Part shown: piece by piece, positions 41,568 to 51,413 of the stretch
How positions within the stretch are numbered: the stretch's first letter is position 1
How the letters are laid out: every line of letters starts with the position of its first letter
Assembly (NCBI GenBank): GCA_035647615.1
Contig: DASRND010000007.1
Span: 62,001 to 126,000, forward strand
Source: Bacteroidales bacterium
GTDB lineage: Bacteria; Bacteroidota; Bacteroidia; Bacteroidales; 4484-276
Direction: 5' to 3'
DNA length: 64,000 nucleotides
The notes under the pieces: generated by a model
Seen by the model: the letters and a program-made list of their open reading frames with translations, nothing else
Told to the model about the DNA's origin: nothing
Database searches by the model: none
Program-made: the position numbers and the translations under genes

Positions 41568-43586
41568 ATGACACAGATTTTTACTACAAAAGGTTTCCAG
41601 CGGCGGTGTGCAGTAGCTGCTATCATGGTTTTTTCGATTATGTTTTTGAGCCTGAACGCTCAAAATGCAAGCGAAAAAGTTTTGCTGACCATTGGCAACG
41701 ATAAAATTAGCTCCAACGAGTTTATGGCGATTTACCAAAAAAACAACGTGGACGGAGAGGTGCTCGACAAGAAATCTCTCGAAGAGTATCTTGAACTCTT
41801 CATCAACTTCAAGCTGAAAGTGAAAGAAGCTGAAACACTGGGACTGGATACAGCAGCATCATTCAAAAACGAACTGAAAGGCTATCGCGACCAGCTTGCA
41901 AAGCCTTATTTTGTTGATGAAGAAGTAAACGCCCATCTGCTGCAGCAGGCTTACAACCGCAAGTTGAAAGATGTACGCGTAAGTCATATTCTGGTGCGTG
42001 CCGACAAGTACGCCACGCCCGAAGATACCCTGGCTGCCTACAACAAAATTGTGGAGATACGCAGCCGGATTATCAACGGCGAAAACTTTAACGAAGTAGC
42101 TGCCGAGGTTTCGGAAGACCCGTCGGCTCGTGACATGCCGGCACAGGGTTTTCAGCCCCCACGCAAAGGAAACGGCGGCGACATTGGCTACTTTACGGTT
42201 TTTGATATGGTGCTGCCTTTTGAAGAAGCAGCCTTTTCGATGAAAGAAGGCGAAGTGTCGCAGCCGGTGCGCACCGACTTTGGATATCATCTGCTCATGT
42301 TGCAGAGCATCCGCCCAGCCTTGGGCAGCGTGCAGGTAGCACACCTTTTCCTGAAGATGCCCGACGAAGCAACCCCTGCCGATTCGGCAAACCTGGCCGT
42401 ACGTGCCGATTCCATTTATAAAGCTTTAAATGCTGGTGCCCTGTGGGATTATATGGTAAAAGAGCTCTCCGACGATAAAAGCTCCTCCGAAAATGGCGGC
42501 AAACTCCCGTGGTTTGGCTCCAACCGCATGGTACCTTCCTTTATTGACGGCATCCGCAGCATCTCCGACACCGGCGGCATTTCCAAACCTGTGATGACCT
42601 CTTACGGCTGGCACATCATCAAGCTGGTGGATAAAAAACCCATCCGCTCTTTCGAGGATGAAAAAGCCGACCTGAAACAAAGCCTTTCCAAAGACACGCG
42701 CTCGAACAAAAGCAAAGAATCCATCATCCGCAGGATAAAACAGGAAGCCAATTACCAGCCCAATCAAAAAGCGCTCGAAGAGTTTTATGCTGTCATCGAC
42801 TCGTCGGTGTATAAACGCAAGTGGGAAACCGACAAAGCTGCCGGAATGAATAAAACACTTTTTACATTGGGCAACCAAAATTATAACCAGCAGGAGTTTG
42901 CCACTTATCTGGCCAAACATCAATCCATCAACAGCAAGGAAACCATTCCTTTTTTCGTAGAGAAAGCCTACAACGAATGGGTGGATGAGCAGGCAATTGC
43001 TTACGAAGACGAGCGGCTTGAGGAGAAACATCCCGAATTTAAAGCACTGGTAAAAGAGTACCGCGACGGCATCTTGCTTTTCGATCTTACCGACAAAATG
43101 GTATGGAGCAAAGCCATTAGCGACACCACCGGTTTGAAGAATTTTTATGAAAATAATAAAGAAAACTACGTGTGGGGCAAGCGCCTGAAAGCTACCGTAA
43201 TTACATCTGTTAAAAACGACGATGCCGACAAAGCATTAGAACTGATCAACAACGGTATGTCGCCCGAAGAGATGAAGGAGGTTCTCGTAAATGATAAGCC
43301 ACTCGACGTGATGGTTGTCAACAAAAAATTCAGCAAAGGCGATAACGAATTTGTGGATAAAGTGGAATGGAAAGCAGGCACTTCGCGGGTCTATTCAGGT
43401 ACAGGCAACTTCGGTTTTGTAATCGTTGAGGAAACTGTTGCACCGGAGAATAAAACGCTGGGGGAAGCCCGCGGCCTCATCACCGCCGATTATCAGAACT
43501 ATCTAGAAGCACAATGGATCAAAGAGCTACGCGGCAAATACCCCGTGGTAGTAAACGAAAATGTACTGAACGATCTGCAAAAGTAA
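41568..43586 (+). CDS. parvulin-type peptidyl-prolyl isomerase/chaperone
   Basis: A 672-residue periplasmic folding factor. After a signal peptide (to about LNAQN) a SurA-like N-terminal domain (KISSNEFMAIYQKN) precedes two parvulin domains, recognised by VRVSHILVRADKYAT ... GGDIGYFTVFDMVLPFEEAAFS and by GSVQVAHLFLKMPD ... GGKLPWFGSNRMVPSFIDGI. A third segment near residue 420-670 looks like a degenerate repeat. It is the first of three genes (9 bp and 39 bp gaps) that all encode SurA-like proteins, probably for outer-membrane protein biogenesis. Confidence 0.88.
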   Translation: MTQIFTTKGFQRRCAVAAIMVFSIMFLSLNAQNASEKVLLTIGNDKISSNEFMAIYQKNNVDGEVLDKKSLEEYLELFINFKLKVKEAETLGLDTAASFKNELKGYRDQLAKPYFVDEEVNAHLLQQAYNRKLKDVRVSHILVRADKYATPEDTLAAYNKIVEIRSRIINGENFNEVAAEVSEDPSARDMPAQGFQPPRKGNGGDIGYFTVFDMVLPFEEAAFSMKEGEVSQPVRTDFGYHLLMLQSIRPALGSVQVAHLFLKMPDEATPADSANLAVRADSIYKALNAGALWDYMVKELSDDKSSSENGGKLPWFGSNRMVPSFIDGIRSISDTGGISKPVMTSYGWHIIKLVDKKPIRSFEDEKADLKQSLSKDTRSNKSKESIIRRIKQEANYQPNQKALEEFYAVIDSSVYKRKWETDKAAGMNKTLFTLGNQNYNQQEFATYLAKHQSINSKETIPFFVEKAYNEWVDEQAIAYEDERLEEKHPEFKALVKEYRDGILLFDLTDKMVWSKAISDTTGLKNFYENNKENYVWGKRLKATVITSVKNDDADKALELINNGMSPEEMKEVLVNDKPLDVMVVNKKFSKGDNEFVDKVEWKAGTSRVYSGTGNFGFVIVEETVAPENKTLGEARGLITADYQNYLEAQWIKELRGKYPVVVNENVLNDLQK

Positions 43587-43595
43587 TCTGCGAAT

Positions 43596-44444
43596 TTGAA
43601 AAACCTTTTAGTCATCATATCCCTGCTTATTATCAACGGCATGGCGTGCCAGAATGAGGCTTTCAGAGATTCTGACCGCATCCTGGCACGCGCATATGAT
43701 GCCTATCTTTACGAATCAGATCTCAATAATATCGTGCCGGAAGGCACCAGCCCCACCGACAGCCTGAGCATTGCGCAAAACTTTATTAATAATTGGATAA
43801 AAAGCCAGTTGATCCTCTACAAAGCCGAGAAAAACCTTAGCAGCGAACAGAAGGATTTCAGCAAGCTCATTCAGGACTACCGCAACTCGCTGGTGATCTA
43901 CGAATACGAGACACAGCTTATCAACCAAAAACTCGATACCCTAGTTCGTGATTCAGAAATAGAGGCTTATTACAACGAGAATCAAAGTAATTTCAAACTC
44001 AACGAAAACATTGTTCAGGCCGTTTACGTAAAGATTGACGAAAAGTCGAAATATCTCAACAAGATAAAAAAGCTTACCCGCAGCAACGACGAACAAGACC
44101 GCGACTCGCTGGCGTATTATTGCATTCGCTATGCAGAGGATTTCGACCTTATCGACCGCGAGTGGATCACCTTTGACGATCTGCTTTTACGGGTGCCGAT
44201 ACCTGCAGGCAATCCCGAGACGTTTTTGACAAAAAATGCGTTTGTTCAGCATTATGAGAAACCTTATTGGTATTTTGTAAATTTCTTGGATTATGGTCTC
44301 AGCGAGAGCCTCTCGCCCTTGTCGCTTGAGCGCGAAAACATCCGCTCAATATTGCTCAACAAGCGCAAGAAATTGCTCATCAAAAAGATGCAGGATGAAA
44401 CTTACCAACAGGCTTTAAAAGGCAATAATTTCGAACTTTTTTAA
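43596..44444 (+). CDS. SurA-like lipoprotein without a clear PPIase domain
   Basis: A 282-residue lipoprotein (INGMAC, C18). The helical chaperone part matches SurA-type N-domains (YESDLNNIVPEGTSPTDSLSIAQNFINNWIKSQLILYKAEK), but the region where parvulin should be (150-250) lacks the usual HILV and GGDLG motifs. It uses a TTG start at 43596; the first in-frame ATG would remove the lipoprotein signal. It lies 9 bp after the large PPIase gene and 39 bp before surA. Confidence 0.75.
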   Translation: MKNLLVIISLLIINGMACQNEAFRDSDRILARAYDAYLYESDLNNIVPEGTSPTDSLSIAQNFINNWIKSQLILYKAEKNLSSEQKDFSKLIQDYRNSLVIYEYETQLINQKLDTLVRDSEIEAYYNENQSNFKLNENIVQAVYVKIDEKSKYLNKIKKLTRSNDEQDRDSLAYYCIRYAEDFDLIDREWITFDDLLLRVPIPAGNPETFLTKNAFVQHYEKPYWYFVNFLDYGLSESLSPLSLERENIRSILLNKRKKLLIKKMQDETYQQALKGNNFELF

Positions 44445-44483
44445 TTTATCAACTATCTGCATCACCATACACCGGCAACTGCG

Positions 44484-45845
44484 ATGAAATATTTTATTTG
44501 GATAACCAGCGTCATTTTTCTTTTAACCTTTGTTCCTGCTGTAGCGCAGGATCAGGAGGGCACGCCCGAAGGCGCCACCATCGATGAAGTGGTAGCGGTG
44601 ATAGGCAAAAACTACATCCTGCGCTCCGACGTGGAAAGCCAATACTTGCAAATGCGCATGCAGGGCACCATAAAAGGCGCCGCTGAAACAGTAAAATGCC
44701 AGATATTCGAAAACCTGATGTTTGAGAAATTGTTGCTGCACCAGGCCGCACTCGACAGCATCGTCGTTACTCCCGATCAGGTGAGCTCAGAACAAGAGCG
44801 GCGCATGCGTTATTTTATCCAGCAGTTTGGAACACAGGAAAAACTGGAGAAATATTACAACAAAACGATATTAGAATTTAAACAAGAGCTGTACGATGTT
44901 ATCGCTGACCAGATGATGATAAACCGGGTACAGGAAAACATTACGACCAACACCAACGTAACTCCTTCGGAGGTGCGGCGCTTTTATAAGGAAATCCCGC
45001 GCGACAGCGTTCCGCTCATCAGTTCTGTGGTAGAAGTGATGCAACTGGTGAAAAAACCGCCCATTTCGTACGAAGAAAAACATGAGGTGAAAGAGCGGCT
45101 AAACACGCTGCGCGAACGCATCCTGAAAGGTGAAAGCTTTGAAGCCCTGGCGGTACTCTACAGCGAAGACCTCGGCTCTGCCAAGCAGGGTGGCGACATC
45201 GGACTGCACAGCCGAGGCGAGTTGTACCCCGAATTTGAAGCTGTAGCTTTTAAACTCGAACCCGGCGCTATGTCGGAAATAGTTGAAACCGAAGCCGGTT
45301 TTCACATCATTCAGGGAATTGAGAAAAGAGGAGAATTTTCACGTGTGCGCCACATCCTTATCCGCCCCAAGGTTTCGCCGGTAGCGCTGGCAGAGGCACG
45401 ATCGTTTCTCGACAGCATCGGACAGCTTATCCGTAATGATTCGCTGACTTTTGAAAATGCTGTACGACTTTATTCCACTGATCCTTCCAAAAATAACGGA
45501 GGCATCATGATCAACCCCAACACTGGCAGCGCCCAGTGGTCGGTAGAAGAGCTCGATCCAAAGGTGTTTTTTGTAGTCGACAAACTCGAACCCCGCGAAG
45601 TGTCAACCCCCGTGCTGATGGAAGACGATAAAGGCGAAGAAGCGTATCGCCTGCTGATGCTTAGCAAACGTACACAGCCCCACCGCGCCAACCTAGAAGA
45701 TGATTACAACCAGATACAGGACTGGGCATTACAACAAAAAAGACAAGATGCCATCTTCGTGTGGATCAAGAAAAACGCCCACAAAACCTACATCAAAGTT
45801 TATGGTGAATTCCTGCAATGCAAATTTGCCCAAAAATGGTTTTAG
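44484..45845 (+). CDS. surA: SurA-type peptidyl-prolyl isomerase
   Basis: A 453-residue periplasmic chaperone. The signal peptide ends VAQDQ. The SurA N-domain begins EVVAVIGKNYILRSDVESQYLQM. Two parvulin domains follow, the first with VVEVMQLVKKPP ... GGDIGLHSRGELYPEFEAVAFKL, the second starting at FSRVRHILIRPKVSP. Length and order fit canonical SurA. Third gene of the folding cluster; its stop lies 87 bp before the MoxR gene. Confidence 0.92.
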   Translation: MKYFIWITSVIFLLTFVPAVAQDQEGTPEGATIDEVVAVIGKNYILRSDVESQYLQMRMQGTIKGAAETVKCQIFENLMFEKLLLHQAALDSIVVTPDQVSSEQERRMRYFIQQFGTQEKLEKYYNKTILEFKQELYDVIADQMMINRVQENITTNTNVTPSEVRRFYKEIPRDSVPLISSVVEVMQLVKKPPISYEEKHEVKERLNTLRERILKGESFEALAVLYSEDLGSAKQGGDIGLHSRGELYPEFEAVAFKLEPGAMSEIVETEAGFHIIQGIEKRGEFSRVRHILIRPKVSPVALAEARSFLDSIGQLIRNDSLTFENAVRLYSTDPSKNNGGIMINPNTGSAQWSVEELDPKVFFVVDKLEPREVSTPVLMEDDKGEEAYRLLMLSKRTQPHRANLEDDYNQIQDWALQQKRQDAIFVWIKKNAHKTYIKVYGEFLQCKFAQKWF

Positions 45846-45932
45846 GGTTATTGGAATTTGGTGTTGATAGGACGGGATTGATTTAGAAATATTAATTAGA
45901 TTGGTTTACACAAAAAATTTAAAAGAAATTTC

Positions 45933-46907
45933 ATGGAACAATATAAAACGGATGTAGAAGCTCTTGATGCTTTTGTAGAAAAGGTAAAAATTTTTCGTGC
46001 CGAAATAGCGAAAGTCATAGTAGGTCAGGACGATGTGATTGAAAATGTGATCATCTCCATTTTTTCACACGGACACGTGCTGCTCGTGGGCGTGCCCGGC
46101 CTGGCCAAAACGCTGCTGGTGAACACTATTTCGAGGGTGCTGGGGCTTAGCTACAGCCGTATTCAGTTTACCCCCGACCTAATGCCCAGCGACATCATCG
46201 GCACGGAGATACTCGACCAGAGCCGCAGCTTCAAATTCAATAAAGGCCCCGTATTTGCCAACATCATCCTGGCCGACGAGATCAACCGTACGCCCCCAAA
46301 AACACAAAGTGCGCTGCTGGAGGCCATGCAGGAAAAAGCAATCACCGTGGCAGGACGCTCCTACAAACTGGATGAGCCTTTCTTTGTGCTGGCCACCCAA
46401 AACCCCATCGAGCAGGAGGGCACCTATCCCCTACCTGAGGCCCAGCTCGACCGTTTCATGTTCAACATCTGGCTCGACTATCCCAGCTTTGAAGAAGAAG
46501 TGAATGTGGTAAAAAGTACTACGACCACCTACGTGCCCGAACTCAAAGTGGTGCTTAGCGATCGGGAGATTCTTTATTTCCAGAATCTGATTCGCAAAAT
46601 TCCGGTACCAGATAATGTTTATGAATATGCTGTGAGGCTGGCATCGAAAACTCGCGCCAACCGCCCCGACTCGCACCCGTGGGCCAACGAATACCTCACC
46701 TGGGGCGCTGGTCCGCGTGCATCGCAATACCTGGTGATAGGAGCCAAATGCCATGCTGCTATCCACGGCAAATATTCCCCCGACATCGAAGACGTGCGCA
46801 AAGTAGCTGTCGCCATCCTGCGCCACCGTATCGTGCGCAACTACAAAGCGGAAGCCGCCGGCATCTCTATCGAGAATATCATCGATGAATTTCTCAAAGA
46901 AGAATAG
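45933..46907 (+). CDS. MoxR-family AAA+ ATPase
   Basis: A 324-residue AAA+ protein. Walker A is LLVGVPGLAKT, Walker B is NIILADEINRTPPKTQSALLEAMQE, the sensor stretch FFVLATQNPIEQEGTYPLPEAQLDRF. MoxR ATPases act with von Willebrand-factor and DUF58 proteins as chaperones in assembly of complexes or the cell envelope. None of these partners lies next to it here: upstream is SurA, downstream an HlyD-type adaptor after 29 bp. Partners may lie elsewhere. Confidence 0.93.
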   Translation: MEQYKTDVEALDAFVEKVKIFRAEIAKVIVGQDDVIENVIISIFSHGHVLLVGVPGLAKTLLVNTISRVLGLSYSRIQFTPDLMPSDIIGTEILDQSRSFKFNKGPVFANIILADEINRTPPKTQSALLEAMQEKAITVAGRSYKLDEPFFVLATQNPIEQEGTYPLPEAQLDRFMFNIWLDYPSFEEEVNVVKSTTTTYVPELKVVLSDREILYFQNLIRKIPVPDNVYEYAVRLASKTRANRPDSHPWANEYLTWGAGPRASQYLVIGAKCHAAIHGKYSPDIEDVRKVAVAILRHRIVRNYKAEAAGISIENIIDEFLKEE

Positions 46908-46936
46908 ATCAGCATAAATATTAGCTACAGCTTGTA

Positions 46937-48181
46937 ATGAAAAAGAAACTTCTTATCACCCTGGGTGTAGCCGTGCTGCTATTGGCGGCTACCTGGTATT
47001 TTGCGCGAACCAAAACTGCTGCAACAGATACGCTGAGTGTTCCTGTGCGGCAGGGACTTTTTGAGGTGGCGGTGGTAACCACCGGCGAGCTTGAAGCAAA
47101 GCAATCCGAGAACATCTATGGCCCCGAAAACCTGCGCAGCATCCAGATATGGGGTGAGATTAAGATTAATGAATTGATACCCGAAGGAACCGTGGTGGAC
47201 TCGGGCGATTTTGTTGCTTCACTCGATCAAACTGAGGTGATAAGCAAGCTCAAAGACCTGGAGAATGAGCTTGATAAACTTGAGTCGCAATACACCAAGA
47301 CGATGCTTGACACCTCGCTGAACATGCGCAGCGCACGCAACGAGCTGGTAAACCTGAAGTTTGCCATGGAAGAGGCGCAGATTGCTGTGGATCAGTCGCA
47401 GTTTGAGCCGCCGGCCACACAACGCCAGGCAGTGATCAACCGCGACAAGTCGCAGCGCACTTACGACCAGGCAGTAGAGAATTATGTATTAAAACAGGAA
47501 AAAGCACAGGCCGAAATGCAGGAGGTGTCTGCCACACTGGATCAGGCACATCGCAAAAAAGACCGCATGGTGGCGATTCTGAGTAGTTTTATGGTGTATG
47601 CTCCCAAGCCGGGAATGGTAATTTATCAACGCGACTGGCGCGGAAAAAAAACACAAACCGGTTCCTCCATCGACCCCTGGAACAATACCGTGGCGGTACT
47701 TCCCGATTTGAGCAAGATGATCTCCAAAACGTACGTCAATGAAATCGACATTTCTAAAGTGCAGAAAGGACAACCTGTGCGCATTACCATCGATGCTTTT
47801 CCCGAAAGGCAATACTCCGGCATCGTGGACGAGGTGGCCAATATCGGTCAGCAATTGCAGGGATCGGACGCCAAAGTGTTTGAGGTGGTCATCAACGTGA
47901 ACCAATCCGACACCATCATGCGCCCCTCCATGACCACCAAAAACGAGATCATCACCGCCGCTTTCGACAATGTGCTGGCGCTCCCCATCGATGCCGTGCA
48001 CAGCAACGACACGCTCACTTTTGTATTTATTAATAAAGGAAGTCATGTAGTTCGTAAAGAGATAAAAACCGCCGCCAGCAACGAAAACGAAATCATCATT
48101 ACCGATGGCCTCGAAGCCAACGAGGAGGTGTTGCTGTCGATCCCTGAAAACCCCGACGACACCAGATTGATAACATTATAA
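46937..48181 (+). CDS. HlyD-type periplasmic adaptor (MacA-like)
   Basis: A 414-residue membrane-fusion protein. One N-terminal membrane anchor (LLITLGVAVLLLAATWYFA) is followed by the lipoyl-type half (VVTTGELEAKQSENIYGPEN), a coiled-coil hairpin (about residues 105-200) and a beta-barrel part (MISKTYVNEIDISKVQKGQPV). It would link an inner-membrane permease with an outer-membrane TolC protein. It sits 4 bp before the FtsX-type permease, as in MacA-MacB sets. Confidence 0.88.
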   Translation: MKKKLLITLGVAVLLLAATWYFARTKTAATDTLSVPVRQGLFEVAVVTTGELEAKQSENIYGPENLRSIQIWGEIKINELIPEGTVVDSGDFVASLDQTEVISKLKDLENELDKLESQYTKTMLDTSLNMRSARNELVNLKFAMEEAQIAVDQSQFEPPATQRQAVINRDKSQRTYDQAVENYVLKQEKAQAEMQEVSATLDQAHRKKDRMVAILSSFMVYAPKPGMVIYQRDWRGKKTQTGSSIDPWNNTVAVLPDLSKMISKTYVNEIDISKVQKGQPVRITIDAFPERQYSGIVDEVANIGQQLQGSDAKVFEVVINVNQSDTIMRPSMTTKNEIITAAFDNVLALPIDAVHSNDTLTFVFINKGSHVVRKEIKTAASNENEIIITDGLEANEEVLLSIPENPDDTRLITL

Positions 48182-48185
48182 ATCA

Positions 48186-49529
48186 TTGCCACCCCCGATC
48201 GTGAAACGCCACCTGCACAATCTCAACTCCGCCATAGAGGCAGTATTTGCCAACAAATTCCGCTCGATACTCACAGCATTGGGAATCATCTTTGGAGTGG
48301 CTGCTGTTATTGCTATGATGGCTATCGGCAACGGAGCGCAGCAGGAAATTCTGGATCAGATGAAGATGGTCGGCGTTAATAATATCGTAATTACGCCCAT
48401 CCTGGAGAAAGATGAAGATGGCGATAAGACCAGCGGAGAAAGTGATAACGGCAGCGGAACGACCCGGAAGAAGTTTATCCCTGGCCTCACTTTGCAGGAT
48501 GCCTACAGCCTCAGTCAGGTGATCCCCGACATCCGGCTGGTAAGCCCCGAAGTAATTTACAACGCTTTTGCAGTGACGGCAGGAACGCGCAGCCAGGTGA
48601 AATTTTCGGGCGTCACCCCCGCATTTTTCGAGGTTTTCAATCTGGATCTGATGCAGGGAGAAATGTTCAGCCATTATCAAATAGAAAACGGACAGCCGGT
48701 GTGCATCATCGGGCCGGAGGTGCGGGCAAAGTTTTTTAAAAAAGAAAGTCCCCTTGGCAAACGACTAAAATGCGGCGATGTGTGGCTGGAAGTAATCGGT
48801 GTGCTCAAGAGTCGCGAAGTTTCGCAAAGCGCCTCCAAAGAACTGGGCGTAAGTGAATTTAACAATTCGGTATTCGTACCTGTAAAAACCATCCTGATGC
48901 GCTACCGCGACAGGTCGTTGATAACCCAGGCCATGCTGATGAATGCCGGCAACGACCAGGCCACCACCAACCAAAACCGTAACCAGCTCGACAAAATCAT
49001 CCTGCAGGTTACCGACAGCGAAAAAATGACCGTCACCGCCTCGGTGATAAAACGAATACTGAAACGCCGCCACGCCGGGGAAGAGAATTTTGAAATTAAG
49101 ATTCCAGAGCTTCTGCTCCGGCAGGAACAGCGCACCAAAGACATTTTTAACATCGTGCTAGGTGCCATCGCCAGCATCTCGCTCATTGTGGGCGGCATCG
49201 GCATTATGAACATCATGCTGGCCTCGGTGATGGAACGCATCCGCGAGATCGGCGTGCGCATGGCCATGGGCGCACGCCGCACCGACATCATCTTCCAGTT
49301 TATCGCCGAGGCAACCCTCATCAGCATCACCGGCGGATTTATCGGAGTAATCCTGGGAGTTATTCTGGCCAAAGTCATCATGCAGCTCACCGGAATTTTG
49401 ACCATCATTTCGATGCTTTCGATAGTGGTTTCCTTTGGCGTTTCTGCCACGGTGGGCATTGTATTCGGATTGATGCCTGCGCGCAAGGCTGCCCACCAGG
49501 ATCCGGTGACGTCGCTGCGACACGATTAG
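48186..49529 (+). CDS. FtsX-type ABC transporter permease (MacB-like)
   Basis: A 447-residue permease. Four membrane helices (about 26-48 and three near the C-terminus) flank a large periplasmic domain. The starts NKFRSILTALGIIFGVAAVIAMMAIGNGAQ and VERIREIGVRMAMGARR-like MERIREIGVRMAMGARRTDI are typical of MacB/LolC-type permeases. It has no ATPase domain. The start is uncertain: TTG at 48186 or GTG at 48201; there is no suitable ATG. Neither neighbour encodes the ATP-binding subunit. Confidence 0.88.
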   Translation: MPPPIVKRHLHNLNSAIEAVFANKFRSILTALGIIFGVAAVIAMMAIGNGAQQEILDQMKMVGVNNIVITPILEKDEDGDKTSGESDNGSGTTRKKFIPGLTLQDAYSLSQVIPDIRLVSPEVIYNAFAVTAGTRSQVKFSGVTPAFFEVFNLDLMQGEMFSHYQIENGQPVCIIGPEVRAKFFKKESPLGKRLKCGDVWLEVIGVLKSREVSQSASKELGVSEFNNSVFVPVKTILMRYRDRSLITQAMLMNAGNDQATTNQNRNQLDKIILQVTDSEKMTVTASVIKRILKRRHAGEENFEIKIPELLLRQEQRTKDIFNIVLGAIASISLIVGGIGIMNIMLASVMERIREIGVRMAMGARRTDIIFQFIAEATLISITGGFIGVILGVILAKVIMQLTGILTIISMLSIVVSFGVSATVGIVFGLMPARKAAHQDPVTSLRHD

Positions 49530-49877
49530 TGAAGTCAGATGTGAATAGAATATTTTATAAATGAATATTGGTTTTAATAAAAAAATCACTGGTGTCCGGT
49601 TAAAAACAATAGATTCTTCGCTGCGCTCAGAATGACATCGGTTTGCGATGAATTTGGGGAGGGAGGGCTTAGTCGGCGGCTGCGCCGCCGACTAAGCCCT
49701 CCCAAGAACCCTAACAGCCTGTCATTCTGATCCGCCAACCGGCGGATCAGAATCTATTTATGGAAAATGATGTTTACCGGACAACAATGAAAATAAAAAA
49801 AGGAAATTCATTTTTACGAATATCAATAAATAAAAAATTAAAACATAAACCCATCGGGGAAATGGGCTAGCAGAGCA
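49530..49877. other. 348-bp gap between permease and TolC genes
   Basis: Filled mostly by the nested inverted-repeat element at 49590-49786. No frame of interest. Confidence 0.5.
49590..49786. mobile_element. nested inverted-repeat element, MITE-like
   Basis: Outer ends GGTGTCCGGTTAAA and TTTACCGGACAACA are inverted repeats. Next come ATAGATTCT (49609) and AGAATCTAT (to 49757), then TCAGAATGAC and GTCATTCTGA. In the centre is a perfect 19-bp stem (49661-49679 with 49685-49703, loop CTGCG), and a 12-bp stem TTCTGATCCGCC / GGCGGATCAGAA lies in the right part. No transposase. It separates the permease and the TolC gene. Confidence 0.55.
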
Positions 49878-51359
49878 ATGATAAAAAAAAGGAACATTCT
49901 TATTGTATTAATGGTGCTGGCGCTCCAGGCCGCATTGTCAGCACAGGTGGCTGAGCGCAGCTTCACGCTCGATCAGGTGATCGAAATCGCTCAGGAGCAG
50001 TCGCCCGACGCGCTGCTGGCCAAGAATCGGTTTTTGAAAGCCTTCTGGGAGCTGCGCACCTCCGAAGCGCGCCTGTTGCCACAATTGTCGCTTAATGCAA
50101 CGGTTCCCAATTTCAACCGCAGCATTATAAAAGTGACGCAACCCGACGGCTCTGATGCTTTTCGCGAAATATCCCAAATGACAACGTCAGCAGCGCTGGG
50201 TATTTCTAAAAATGTAGGACTGACGGGCGGCAGCATTTTCATGCAATCGCGTTTGGAACGCATCGACTATCTGGCTGCCGACTCCTCGGCCTGGGCCAGC
50301 GACCCCTTGGTGATAGGCTATCAGCAAAATATTTTCACATTCAACCCTTACAAATGGTCGAAGCGAATCGACCCGATAAAATACCGCGAAGCCAAGCGGC
50401 AATATCTGGAAGAGGTGGAACAAATCGCCGTAACGGCCACCAACTATTTCTTTAACCTACTGGTAAGCCAGGTGCGTCAAAACATAGAAGAGCAAAAAGA
50501 AGCCAACTACGACACGCTTTACAAGATCGGCGTTGGCCGGTTTAATCTTGGGAAAATCCCTGAGAATGATCTCCTGCAACTTGAGCTGAGTTTGTTGCAG
50601 GCGCAGGCTGCTGTGGAGAGCAACCAGATAGAAACGGAGAACCGGATGTTTAAACTCAAATCGTATTTGCGGCTGCAGGACGACGCACCCATATCGCTGC
50701 AGTTGCCGGTAGAGGAGATTAAATTTTTTGATATCGCCGTGCAGGAGGCCACCCTGTTGGCGCAAACCAACAGCTCGACATCACTGGCTTTTGAACGACG
50801 CCTGCTTGAAGCTGACCGCGAGGTAAACCGCGCCCAGACTACCGACCGATTCAGTGCAGCACTTTTTGCCCAGTACGGCCTAACGCAAAGTGCCGAAAAT
50901 TTTGAAGATGCATTCCGCTCACCACAGGACCAGCAGGTGGTTTCGCTTGGCTTGTCGATACCCATCGTTGACTGGGGTTTGGCCAAAGGACGCATCAAAA
51001 TTGCACAGTCAGACAGAGAGATCGTGAACACATCCATCGAGCAGGAGCGCATCGACTTTGAACAAGATGTATATTTGAAGGTGCAGAATTTTATGATGCA
51101 GCAACGGCAGCTCGCCATTGCCGCCAAGGCCGACACAGTGGCACGCAAAGGTTTTGATATTGCCAAACAACGTTACCTGATCGGTAAAATCGACATCATC
51201 AATTTGCGCGATGCACAGTCGAGCAACGACAACGCCACCATCAGCTTTATCCGAAGCCTTCAGGATTACTGGATCAACTATTACCAACTGCGCAAGCTCA
51301 CGCTCTTCGACTTTAAAGATAACAACGAAATCTCTATCGACTTCGAGAAGCTGCGGTAA
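49878..51359 (+). CDS. TolC-family outer-membrane efflux protein
   Basis: A 493-residue outer-membrane protein. A signal peptide (ending LSAQVAE) is followed by two repeats of long amphipathic helices and short strand segments. Recognisable spots are RSFTLDQVIEIAQEQSPDALLAKNRF near the start and VVSLGLSIPIVDWGLAKGRI about residue 355, both typical of TolC repeats. With the HlyD adaptor and FtsX permease upstream it completes an export path across both membranes, although a 348-bp gap with a repeat element separates it. Confidence 0.88.
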   Translation: MIKKRNILIVLMVLALQAALSAQVAERSFTLDQVIEIAQEQSPDALLAKNRFLKAFWELRTSEARLLPQLSLNATVPNFNRSIIKVTQPDGSDAFREISQMTTSAALGISKNVGLTGGSIFMQSRLERIDYLAADSSAWASDPLVIGYQQNIFTFNPYKWSKRIDPIKYREAKRQYLEEVEQIAVTATNYFFNLLVSQVRQNIEEQKEANYDTLYKIGVGRFNLGKIPENDLLQLELSLLQAQAAVESNQIETENRMFKLKSYLRLQDDAPISLQLPVEEIKFFDIAVQEATLLAQTNSSTSLAFERRLLEADREVNRAQTTDRFSAALFAQYGLTQSAENFEDAFRSPQDQQVVSLGLSIPIVDWGLAKGRIKIAQSDREIVNTSIEQERIDFEQDVYLKVQNFMMQQRQLAIAAKADTVARKGFDIAKQRYLIGKIDIINLRDAQSSNDNATISFIRSLQDYWINYYQLRKLTLFDFKDNNEISIDFEKLR

Positions 51360-51413
51360 ACTTTTGCAAGCCAACCCATTCTATCCGCGTAAGCGAAAAG
51401 CAAGAAATTATCT

